Source: an uncultured Clostridium sp.
GTDB taxonomy: Bacteria > Bacillota > Clostridia > Clostridiales > Clostridiaceae
DNA: 7,090 nucleotides
Direction of reading: 5' to 3'
Assembly (NCBI GenBank): GCA_934746785.1
Contig: CAKVFO010000164.1
Location: forward strand, 1 to 7,090
Both the position numbers and the translations under genes were made by a program. Shown in pieces: positions 1 to 6,753 of the stretch (position 1 is the first letter of the stretch; each line of letters opens with the position of its first letter). The notes under the pieces were generated by a model. The model saw only the letters and a program-made list of their open reading frames with translations, searched no databases and had not been told where the DNA came from.

Positions 1-1316
1 TCTTCTATTCTCCATATTAAAGAATTAGCAATACTTTCATGGCAGACCATTACCCCTTTTGGTTTTCCTGTAGTACCTGAAGTATATATAATATAGGCTA
101 AATCTTCTTTATTCTTAACTTTATTAATGCTGCCTTTAACTATTTCTTTTTCAATTTCTTTCTTATCAAAGGTTATAAATTTTATATTTTCTTTTCTAAA
201 TTCATCTAAAGGCCTGTCTTCTGTAATTAAGAAAGACGCCTTAGAATCTTCTAAAATATACTTTACTCTTTCTTTAGGATACTCTACATCAAGAGGAAGA
301 TAAGCTGCACCTGCTTTTAAAACTCCTAAAATTGCTACTATTTGATTTATTCCACGTTTAATAGAAATAGCTGCTATATCTTTATTTTTAACTCCTTGTT
401 TTAAAAGATAAGAAGCAAATTTATCAGCTCTATCTTTAAGTTCTTTATACGTTATGCTTTCATCTTTAAAAGTTAATGCTGTTTTATCTTTATTATTTTC
501 TACTGACTTTTCAAATAAATCTAATATTAAATCCTCTTGAAATTCAGCACTTGTGTTATTAAAGGAGCTTAATTTAACCTTATCCTCTTCACTTAAAAGA
601 GTTATATCTAAAATTTTTTCATTAATATTTTCTAAAGAGCTCTCTAAAATTTTCTCAACTGAATCTACTAAAACCTTAAGGATTTTTTTCTCTATACTAT
701 CCTTATTAAATAATAGATCCATTCTATATAAGTCTTCTTCTCTAGAAAATTTAAAAATCAAATTACCTTTATTTTTTTCTAAAGATTTCATAAAAAACTC
801 TTCATCATGAATATTAGTATATATAACATGGGATACTAATAAATCATTTAAAGTTTTTACTCCTAAATCTCTTAATATATTATTTAATTTATAATTTTGA
901 TTATTATATGTACTTAATAAAGTTTGGCTTGTGTTTATTAAAACTTCCTTAAAGCTTTCTTTACCTGTTAATGAACTTACTAATGGAACTATTGGATTTA
1001 GAACTTTATTCTTATAATGATAGTTGTAAGCTGGAATTCCTACAGTTATAACTTCAGAATTTAACAGCTTATATAAAACAATGTTCACAACAGCTGAAAA
1101 GTAAGCAAATATTGTAAGGTCTTTATTATTGCATAACTTCGATATTTTTTTACTAACTTCTAAATTAAAACTCACCTTTATGTCTTCATATTTATCGTCA
1201 CTTTCATTTAAACTTATCTTCTGAAATTTCTTTATGTCAAAATTACAATTAAGTGTATCCATCCAGAACTTTTCCATTTCTCTTATTCTGGTTTCATCTA
1301 TACAAAATCTATCCAT
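1..1316 (-). CDS. Non-ribosomal peptide synthetase, N-terminal part (condensation C-lobe + adenylation domain), cut by the window edge
   Basis: The reading frame is open for 438 codons and runs off the left edge. Adenylation-domain core motifs are clear in the second half: A1 ITYKEL (288-293), A2 LKAGAAYLPLD (333-343) and A3 LAYIIYTSGTTGKPKG (406-421), the phosphate-binding loop for ATP-dependent aminoacyl-AMP formation. Residues about 12-235 resemble only the C-terminal lobe of a condensation domain: EKFWMDTL (15-22) matches the start of that lobe, ITVGIPAYN (90-98) and NQNYKLN (139-145) match later positions, and LSEEDKVKLSSFNNT (241-255) is a typical condensation-adenylation linker. The N-terminal lobe with the HHxxxDG catalytic motif is absent, and the etfA stop lies directly upstream, so it is not encoded just ahead. 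This suggests an initiating module. Substrate-code residues, carrier domain and release domain lie beyond base 1. ATGs at 1331 and 1337 are in frame, but only the start at 1316 has a well-placed Shine-Dalgarno. The product is unknown. Confidence 0.93.
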   Translation of the reverse strand, partial: MDRFCIDETRIREMEKFWMDTLNCNFDIKKFQKISLNESDDKYEDIKVSFNLEVSKKISKLCNNKDLTIFAYFSAVVNIVLYKLLNSEVITVGIPAYNYHYKNKVLNPIVPLVSSLTGKESFKEVLINTSQTLLSTYNNQNYKLNNILRDLGVKTLNDLLVSHVIYTNIHDEEFFMKSLEKNKGNLIFKFSREEDLYRMDLLFNKDSIEKKILKVLVDSVEKILESSLENINEKILDITLLSEEDKVKLSSFNNTSAEFQEDLILDLFEKSVENNKDKTALTFKDESITYKELKDRADKFASYLLKQGVKNKDIAAISIKRGINQIVAILGVLKAGAAYLPLDVEYPKERVKYILEDSKASFLITEDRPLDEFRKENIKFITFDKKEIEKEIVKGSINKVKNKEDLAYIIYTSGTTGKPKGVMVCHESIANSLIWRIE

Positions 1317-1323
1317 TTCTTTT

Positions 1324-1329
1324 CCTTTC
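1324..1329 (-). promoter_or_regulatory. Ribosome binding site that decides the NRPS start
   Basis: GAAAGG lies 7 bases upstream of the ATG at 1316. The alternative in-frame ATGs at 1331 (overlapping the etfA stop as TAATG) and 1337 have only AT-rich sequence upstream. The start at 1316 is therefore preferred, leaving 14 bases between the etfA stop and the NRPS start, close enough for translational coupling. Confidence 0.6.
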
Positions 1330-1330
1330 A

Positions 1331-2305
1331 TTAACATACTAATTTATAAATTTCATTTAATAACTTTTCTAAATCCTCTATAATGACATAATCTGCATAA
1401 TTAAAAATAGGTGCATTTTCATCTATATTAACTGCTGCTATTATTTTTGTGTTTTTAATTCCAACTATATGCTGACTAGCACCTGAAATACCTAGGGCAA
1501 TATATATATCAGGAGAAATAGTTTCTCCTGATTGACCAACCTGTCTGCTTTCATCCATAAATCCTTCTTCTACAGCAGCCCTCGTTCCTATAATTTCTGC
1601 ATTAACCTTTTTAGCTATTTCCAAAAGTTTATTATAATTTTCCTTATTCTTTATACCTCTTCCTACACCAATAACTACCTTTGCAGCATGGATATTAGAA
1701 TTATCTTTTTTAATTTTTTTATCTACAAGCTCTAAAATATCATAATTTTTTTTATATTTATAATTACTATAATCATAGCTATTAACTTCTAAGTTTTTCT
1801 TATTATCTATAATTTTCTTTTCAAAAATATTCTTCTTAACAGTACATAAATCAAATAAGGAATTTTGCGTTTTTATATTAGCTATTAAAGAAGCATTCAT
1901 TGCTGCTCTTTGAAAGGTTATTACCTTATTTTCATCCGCAAAAATATTTATGCAATCTGCTGTTAAACCTGAATTAAATCTAATTGATATAGATGAAGCT
2001 ATACAACGTCCCATTTCTGAATCAGTAAACATAATCATCTTTGGTAAATTATATTTTATGTAATCTGATAAGATATCAGTAATAATACTTGAATTTATGT
2101 CCTTTATAATATATCTGTTAATTTTATCTGCCCCATAGCTATGTATCTTTTCAAAATCTTCTTTATTATCATCACCAAAGCAAAATACTGTAACTTTAGC
2201 CTCTAACTTTTCAGCTAAAGAATGTGCTTTACTTATTATTTGAAGAAAATAATCATTACAATAATTATTTAAACAGTCATATACAACAAAAATTTCATTC
2301 TTCAT
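1331..2305 (-). CDS. etfA: Electron transfer flavoprotein, alpha subunit
   Basis: This 324-residue protein has the usual length and two-domain plan of the ETF alpha subunit, which holds the redox-active FAD and passes electrons between an acyl-CoA-dehydrogenase-type enzyme and a second partner. The N-terminal domain includes GRCIASSISIRFNSGLTAD (99-117), matching the family's Gxx(L/I)A...GLTAD block. The C-terminal FAD domain shows GVGRGI (213-218), TRAAVEEGF (241-249), QVGQSGETISPDIYIALGIS (255-274), GASQH (275-279) and NIDENAPIF (293-301). The FAD-contacting arginine (R242) and histidine (H279) are kept. Against the common GASRAAV, QTGK and GISGAIQH forms it has GTRAAV, QSGE and GISGASQH, so the flavin surroundings are somewhat divergent. 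It starts 2 bases after the etfB stop with AGGGGG upstream, and is followed by the NRPS. Context suggests a pathway-dedicated copy serving the adjacent dehydrogenase. Whether it bifurcates electrons cannot be read from sequence alone. Confidence 0.95.
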   Translation of the reverse strand: MKNEIFVVYDCLNNYCNDYFLQIISKAHSLAEKLEAKVTVFCFGDDNKEDFEKIHSYGADKINRYIIKDINSSIITDILSDYIKYNLPKMIMFTDSEMGRCIASSISIRFNSGLTADCINIFADENKVITFQRAAMNASLIANIKTQNSLFDLCTVKKNIFEKKIIDNKKNLEVNSYDYSNYKYKKNYDILELVDKKIKKDNSNIHAAKVVIGVGRGIKNKENYNKLLEIAKKVNAEIIGTRAAVEEGFMDESRQVGQSGETISPDIYIALGISGASQHIVGIKNTKIIAAVNIDENAPIFNYADYVIIEDLEKLLNEIYKLVC

Positions 2306-2307
2306 AT

Positions 2308-3075
2308 TTAATTATTCCCCCTAGAACTTAGTAACTTTAAAAGAAACTCTGCTTTATTTTTTATTTCCCCAGTTACCTTTTCTGATTCCTTCTTAGGTAC
2401 TATAGTATTTTTTGCTTCAACTACATAAGTTTTTGAGCCTTTAATACCGCAATGATTTTCTTCAATTTCTAAATCATGAAATTTAACAATATTTACTTCT
2501 TTTTTGCGAGCTTTCTTTAATGCCATAAGACTTACCTCATTATCTTTTAAAGCATATTCACTCATAATAACTACACTTTTACCAAGACTTTTAGCTGTAT
2601 ATATTTTTTCATCCTTCTTAACTTTCATCATTAAATTATTATCAGCTATATCATCTATATGAAGTGCATTATCTATACATCTATAACCTAATTTTTCTGC
2701 TAAACCATAGGGAACTTGTCCTGTTTCTCCATCTACAGTTTTCTTGCCACAGATAATATAATCATATTCTTCCTTTTCTAAAACCTTAGATAAAACACTA
2801 ACAGTAGCCACTGTATCCGCACCGCCAAATTTACTATCACTTATTAAAATTCCTTTATCACTTCCAAGTGCAAAAGCTCTTTTTAATACTTCTTCTGCCT
2901 TTAAACTTCCCATGCAGATACATGTTATTTCTATATCATATTTCTTCTTTAAGGATGTAAGTTCTTTTAATGCATATAAATCATAAGGATTAATAACATA
3001 ACTTTCACTTCTATATTCATTTTCATAAACAAGATTAGTTCTTACTGCCTTAATACATACTGCAAATTTAATCAT
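2308..3075 (-). CDS. etfB: Electron transfer flavoprotein, beta subunit
   Basis: This 255-residue protein matches the ETF beta subunit, which partners EtfA and binds AMP, or a second flavin in bifurcating types. Family blocks are VCIKAV (6-11), VINPYDLYALKE (27-38), GADTVATVSVLSKVL (85-99), the nucleotide-binding CGKKTVDGETGQVPYGLAEK (109-128), and the LMALKKARKK stretch (183-192) that resembles the recognition-loop region contacting dehydrogenase partners. The usual DGDTAQVGP appears here as DGETGQVPY. It follows the dehydrogenase gene by 20 bases with a strong Shine-Dalgarno (AGGAG, 8-base spacer) and precedes etfA by 2 bases, so the three genes are surely co-transcribed. The order dehydrogenase-etfB-etfA is the standard arrangement for a dehydrogenase with its own ETF. 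An assignment as bifurcating or non-bifurcating would need structural comparison of the second nucleotide site. Confidence 0.95.
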   Translation of the reverse strand: MIKFAVCIKAVRTNLVYENEYRSESYVINPYDLYALKELTSLKKKYDIEITCICMGSLKAEEVLKRAFALGSDKGILISDSKFGGADTVATVSVLSKVLEKEEYDYIICGKKTVDGETGQVPYGLAEKLGYRCIDNALHIDDIADNNLMMKVKKDEKIYTAKSLGKSVVIMSEYALKDNEVSLMALKKARKKEVNIVKFHDLEIEENHCGIKGSKTYVVEAKNTIVPKKESEKVTGEIKNKAEFLLKLLSSRGNN

Positions 3076-3095
3076 AACTTCTTCTCCTAAAAATG

Positions 3096-4232
3096 TTATA
3101 GTAAGCTTACTGACATATTGTATATGGTGTTTTTCTGCATTTCATTAGTTCCAGAATAAATACTGCAAGCAAGAGCATCTCTTAATTCACGTTCAATATC
3201 ATATTCCTTTGTATAGCCATAAGCGCCGAAAATCTGCATAGCATCTCTACAGGTTTTAATATAGTTCTCGCTTACATATAGCTTAAATATTGAGGTTTCC
3301 TTATAAGCTTTCTTTCCTTGATCCTTTAACCAAGCTATTTTATAAAGCATTAATTTAGACATTTCTATGGCTGTTTCCATTTCAGCAATCTTATGAGAAA
3401 TTGCTTGATTATCTCCTATAGATTTTCCAAACTGTCTTCTTGAAAGGGCTTGTTCTATGCATAATTCCTTAATTCTTTCCATAGCTCCCACATGAGGTGC
3501 AAATTCATAACATCTTTCCCATTCAAGAGCTTCAGTCATTATAATATTACCCATATGTAATTTTCCTAATATGTTCTCCTTAGGAACTGCACAGTTTTCA
3601 AGAACTACTTCACTTGTAGGACAAGCGCCTAATCCCATCTTTTCTATATCTTTACCTATTTTTACTCCAGGAAAGTTTTTATCTACAACAAAGGCTGTTA
3701 TTTTCTTTCTTGGTTCAGTTCCTGTTATAGCAAATACTATAAATAAATCTGCTATAGGTCCGTTAGAAATAAACATTTTACTTCCATTTAATATGTAATT
3801 ATCTCCTTGCTCCACAGCTGTGGCTGCCATATTATAAGAGTCTGATCCTGCTTCTGCTTCTGTTATTGCTATAGCACCAATTTTCTTTCCATAAACCATA
3901 TCTTTTAAATATTTATCTTTTAAAACCTTACTTCCATATAGATTTATTAAATTTGAGGCTACCCAAATATGATTGTTAACAGCAAAGACAAAACCATTAT
4001 TTTTACATCCATAACCTAAAGCTTCAATAACAATTGCTGCTGTTAAGTAAGATTCATTTAACCCTTCATATTCTTCATCTATAACTAGTCCAAACAATCC
4101 AAAATCCGCTGTTTCCTTCCACATATCATATGAAAACTTCTCTAAATACTTTTTATTATTTAACTTATTTTTAGCAAAATTTATAACTTCCTGTTTATAT
4201 TCTTTTTGTTCTTTTGTTAAATTAAAATCCAT
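3096..4232 (-). CDS. Acyl-CoA dehydrogenase-family flavoenzyme, probably acting on a carrier-protein-bound substrate
   Basis: This is a full-length acyl-CoA dehydrogenase fold of 378 residues. Such enzymes use FAD to desaturate acyl thioesters at alpha-beta and pass electrons to ETF. Visible features are the FAD/substrate signature AITEAEAGSDSYNMAATA (122-139, alanine replacing the usual proline after TE), LNGSKMFISNG (148-158), SRRQFGK (264-270) and QAISHKIAEME (276-286). The second signature is QIFGAYGYTKEYDIERELRD (333-352) followed by IYSGTNEMQ (358-366). The medium-chain-type catalytic glutamate, which would sit in IYEGT, is Ser360 here. A glutamate at 239 in LEWER aligns with the catalytic glutamate of isovaleryl-CoA dehydrogenase (LDLER), so the enzyme is probably active with the base in the alternative position. 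With its own etfBA and an NRPS next door, the likely substrate is an aminoacyl or acyl group on a peptidyl carrier protein, as for PltE-type prolyl dehydrogenases. Ordinary acyl-CoA oxidation or enoyl reduction is the alternative. Confidence 0.92.
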   Translation of the reverse strand: MDFNLTKEQKEYKQEVINFAKNKLNNKKYLEKFSYDMWKETADFGLFGLVIDEEYEGLNESYLTAAIVIEALGYGCKNNGFVFAVNNHIWVASNLINLYGSKVLKDKYLKDMVYGKKIGAIAITEAEAGSDSYNMAATAVEQGDNYILNGSKMFISNGPIADLFIVFAITGTEPRKKITAFVVDKNFPGVKIGKDIEKMGLGACPTSEVVLENCAVPKENILGKLHMGNIIMTEALEWERCYEFAPHVGAMERIKELCIEQALSRRQFGKSIGDNQAISHKIAEMETAIEMSKLMLYKIAWLKDQGKKAYKETSIFKLYVSENYIKTCRDAMQIFGAYGYTKEYDIERELRDALACSIYSGTNEMQKNTIYNMSVSLL

Positions 4233-4250
4233 AAAACCACTTCCTATAAC

Positions 4251-4982
4251 TTATTTGTATCCTTTGTTATTTAAAACATATAAACTTAGAGAAATTAATA
4301 TACAGCAATATGCTGCTGAATAAATTAATACTTTTATAATTGAAGTAAAAGGGAAACTATTTATTCCACTAAATAGTAAGGTAATTTTACTTAAAGCATT
4401 TAAAATATAGGTAATATATTTTAAATAGGGTATTTTTTCAATAAAGTCTACTTTCACTACACTTAATATTGAAAATAAGATTAAAAACAATAACGCTCCC
4501 TTGCTATTTAATTTAGCTATGGTTTCATATAAAGCAATTATTGATATACTTATTAAAACAGCTGCTATATGTAATATGAAAGCACATATAATATCATATA
4601 AACTCAAGCTATTTATAAATAATGAAAAACCATTTAAAACATTTTCTAAAAAAATAATAACCGAAGCTAGTAAAGCCCCAATACTTCCAAACAGAAATAA
4701 TGTTAAATAATTTCCTATATAATATATATTTTTACTCTTGCTGCTGAGAATCATTAAATCCTGCATAACAATATCTGTATTTCTCAAATATGTATATCCT
4801 ATCCATATAATTGTAAAAAAAAGAATTCCCATTGACAGCATAACAGTTGATATCTTTTCTAAAGGTTTAGTACTGTATATCATAAAAGAAGCTGTAAGCC
4901 ACGATATCGCTGGCAGTATTATTTTATTACTCTTTAAATATACTAAACAATTATATCTAATTCTTTCTATTAAAGTTTTCAT
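4251..4982 (-). CDS. Six-helix membrane protein, ABC-2 permease-like
   Basis: This 243-residue hydrophobic protein has about six predicted membrane helices, roughly at 21-37, 45-66, 88-112, 129-152, 162-177 and 212-236. A short basic N-terminal segment precedes the first helix, and a loop with an amphipathic look lies at 178-210. Size and helix layout resemble permeases of ABC-2-type exporters, but I see no diagnostic motif and the family call is tentative. No stand-alone ATPase gene accompanies it. The only ATPase domain in the window is fused inside the upstream exporter. It is the first gene after an internal consensus promoter, with Shine-Dalgarno GAGAGG and a 7-base spacer, and its stop is 18 bases before the dehydrogenase start. 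A role in export of, or immunity to, the cluster product is plausible from position alone. Confidence 0.7.
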   Translation of the reverse strand: MKTLIERIRYNCLVYLKSNKIILPAISWLTASFMIYSTKPLEKISTVMLSMGILFFTIIWIGYTYLRNTDIVMQDLMILSSKSKNIYYIGNYLTLFLFGSIGALLASVIIFLENVLNGFSLFINSLSLYDIICAFILHIAAVLISISIIALYETIAKLNSKGALLFLILFSILSVVKVDFIEKIPYLKYITYILNALSKITLLFSGINSFPFTSIIKVLIYSAAYCCILISLSLYVLNNKGYK

Positions 4983-5003
4983 TTTCTATCCTCTCATTTT
5001 ATA

Positions 5004-5015
5004 GTTATGTTTAAC
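5004..5015 (-). promoter_or_regulatory. Short inverted repeat at the predicted transcription start (possible operator)
   Basis: GTTAAACATAAC on the minus strand has perfect 4-base arms (GTTA/TAAC) around AACA. It lies 3 bases after the -10 box and covers the predicted start site. A related repeat, TAACTTGTTA, lies at 5050-5059 just upstream of the -35 box. The positions suit a repressor, but 4-base arms are common by chance in AT-rich DNA. Confidence 0.25.
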
Positions 5016-5018
5016 AAA

Positions 5019-5047
5019 ATTATACATTTTATATTTTTTTATGTCAA
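5019..5047 (-). promoter_or_regulatory. Consensus sigma-70-type promoter for the permease-dehydrogenase-etfBA-NRPS block
   Basis: On the minus strand a perfect -35 box TTGACA (5047-5042) is separated by exactly 17 bases from a perfect -10 box TATAAT (5024-5019). The predicted start is an A near 5012, giving a leader of about 29 bases before the permease ATG at 4982, with the ribosome binding site at 4995-4990 inside it. The -35 box overlaps the last codons and the TGA stop of the exporter gene. I see no terminator hairpin between the two genes, so readthrough from upstream probably adds to transcription from this site. Confidence 0.8.
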
Positions 5048-6753
5048 CCTAACAAGTTATTTTTCATATACATGCTATAATTCTTGTAGAAATGCCCTTT
5101 TAACTCAATTAAACTTTTAAAATCCCCTTTTTCAACAATAGTTCCTTTATTCAAAACTATTATTTCATCATACCTTTCTAAAACTTCTTTATTCAGCCTA
5201 TGAGTTATTACAATTCTAGTAGTATCTTTTAATTCTATAATTAACTTTTCAATACTTCTTGCTGTTTCTGGATCTAAAGCTGAAGTCACTTCATCTAGCA
5301 GAAGGATAGGTGTATTTCTTAAGATTGCCCTTCCTATGGATATTCTCTGTTTTTGTCCCCCTGATAAATTGTTGCCATTTTCTCCACACTGATAATCTAA
5401 GCCATTTACTTCTAAAAATTTATCCATATATATTTTTCTCATAGTTTCATTTAAAGTTTCATCATCATAATCGCAATAAAGAGTAAGATTATTTTTTAAA
5501 GTATCATCAAATATAAATGAATCCTGATGAATAATTGATAATATATTGCTTAATTCAGTTGATGTAATATCTCTTATATCAATATCATCAATACAAACCT
5601 TACCTTTAAAATTATCATAGTATCCCATAATAATATTTAATAAAGTTGATTTTCCACAACCACTTTCCCCTATTATGACATAGGATTTATTCTTCTCAAA
5701 TTCATAATTAATATTAGAAAGTACTTCCTTTTTATCTTCATAGGAAAAGCTTAAATCCTTAATAATTATAGATTTATTAAAATCCTTTTTCTCCCTTAAT
5801 TTAATTTCTACAGTATCCTCCTTTATTATATTTTCAAGCTTTTCAAAAATAGATCTTGCTCCTAAAAATTTACCAAATTGTTTTACTAAAGGCTTTATAA
5901 AGGAAAAAAGGTTAGTCATAAGCTGAACTTCCGCAGTGACAGTTCCTATAGTTACATAACCCTTTGATACTAATATCATACCAACAACAAAGGTTCCTAA
6001 CATGCTGCATAAAGTTAATAAAGTAGTAATGCTATCGATGGAATCGTTAAGTCTATATAATTTTGTTTTTCCATCTTCAAGTTCCACACTTTTTTTAAAT
6101 ACTTTTTCTTTTATCCTATTTTCAATATTAAAGCTTTTAATAACAGGAAATCCTGATAATATCTCCTTAGTTAGTATATTAAAATCTGCACTTAAATCTG
6201 AAACATCCTTTTGTTTTTTCATAAGGGCATTATTTGCTGCCTTTAAAATTACAACTGGCATAATAATTACCAATAAAACTGCTAAGAACATTTTATAATT
6301 TAAGATACACATTATAGATGCACTTACAAGAATCTTTACTCCATATAACAAAATAAGAATTTGACCTGTAACATAATCTCTTTCTATAACTGTCATATCA
6401 TTGTTAACTGCAGACAGGTAATTTCCTATATTATCCTTTTGGAAATCCTTTACTCTTTTATTTATAAGCTTCTCTAAAAAAGTACCCCTTATATTAATCA
6501 TTGCCCTGCGGCTATATTCATTTGATACATAAATATTAATAAACTGCATAATACAGTAACTTAAAATCACAAAAATAGTTACATATATTAAGATATATAT
6601 TTTTTCTTTCTTTATTTCTCCCATATCAAGAGCATACTTAAAAATCAACGCCATGGCACCATCAATAAAGGATACTCCTATGGTCACTATTACTGTTAAT
6701 AAAAAATATATTTTATTATTTTTGTATATTTGTTTTTTTAGTTTATTCCTCAT
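5044..6753 (-). CDS. ABC exporter half-transporter (fused membrane and ATPase domains)
   Basis: This 569-residue protein has an N-terminal six-helix exporter domain (helices roughly 15-40, 52-76, 130-151, 153-175, 240-262 and 268-290) followed by a nucleotide-binding domain from about residue 328. ATPase motifs are complete: A-loop Tyr338 in FSY, Walker A GESGCGKST (362-370), Q-loop Gln410, signature LSGGQ (463-467), Walker B ILLLDE with catalytic Glu488, D-loop SALD (491-494) and switch His518. It is therefore expected to be a functional homodimeric exporter at the cytoplasmic membrane, in the MsbA/BmrA/LmrA-like class of lipid, drug and peptide exporters. There is no N-terminal C39 peptidase domain, so it is not a leader-cleaving bacteriocin exporter. 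Its start overlaps the upstream kinase stop by 11 bases, with AAGGA 8 bases upstream, indicating translational coupling. Beside an NRPS the likely cargo is the cluster product, but substrate cannot be told from sequence. Confidence 0.93.
   Translation of the reverse strand: MRNKLKKQIYKNNKIYFLLTVIVTIGVSFIDGAMALIFKYALDMGEIKKEKIYILIYVTIFVILSYCIMQFINIYVSNEYSRRAMINIRGTFLEKLINKRVKDFQKDNIGNYLSAVNNDMTVIERDYVTGQILILLYGVKILVSASIMCILNYKMFLAVLLVIIMPVVILKAANNALMKKQKDVSDLSADFNILTKEILSGFPVIKSFNIENRIKEKVFKKSVELEDGKTKLYRLNDSIDSITTLLTLCSMLGTFVVGMILVSKGYVTIGTVTAEVQLMTNLFSFIKPLVKQFGKFLGARSIFEKLENIIKEDTVEIKLREKKDFNKSIIIKDLSFSYEDKKEVLSNINYEFEKNKSYVIIGESGCGKSTLLNIIMGYYDNFKGKVCIDDIDIRDITSTELSNILSIIHQDSFIFDDTLKNNLTLYCDYDDETLNETMRKIYMDKFLEVNGLDYQCGENGNNLSGGQKQRISIGRAILRNTPILLLDEVTSALDPETARSIEKLIIELKDTTRIVITHRLNKEVLERYDEIIVLNKGTIVEKGDFKSLIELKGHFYKNYSMYMKNNLLG

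Noticed and set aside
553..810. Plus-strand open frame of 85 codons
   Set aside because: It lies entirely inside the NRPS gene on the opposite strand. Its Ser/Leu/Phe/Lys-rich composition is what an antisense frame of AT-rich coding DNA gives, and no family motif is visible.
1317..1337. NRPS starts at ATG 1331 or 1337
   Set aside because: Both are in frame, but neither has a Shine-Dalgarno at the right distance. The ATG at 1316 has GAAAGG 7 bases upstream.
1532..1735. Plus-strand open frame of 67 codons
   Set aside because: Antisense shadow of etfA, within its conserved FAD-binding region.
3571..3798. Plus-strand open frame of 75 codons
   Set aside because: Antisense shadow of the conserved middle of the dehydrogenase gene, with no recognisable domain.
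4501..5004. Two plus-strand open frames of 69 and 88 codons (4501-4710 and 4738-5004)
   Set aside because: Both are antisense to the membrane protein gene. Their hydrophobic look follows from the opposite strand's codons, and the second reaches into the promoter leader.
4983..5043. Transcription terminator or riboswitch between exporter and permease genes
   Set aside because: The gap is only 61 bases and is filled by promoter elements and a ribosome binding site. I see no GC-rich stem followed by a T run on the minus strand.
6002..6298. Plus-strand open frame of 98 codons
   Set aside because: Antisense shadow of the membrane domain of the exporter, whose minus-strand frame is complete and shows all family motifs.
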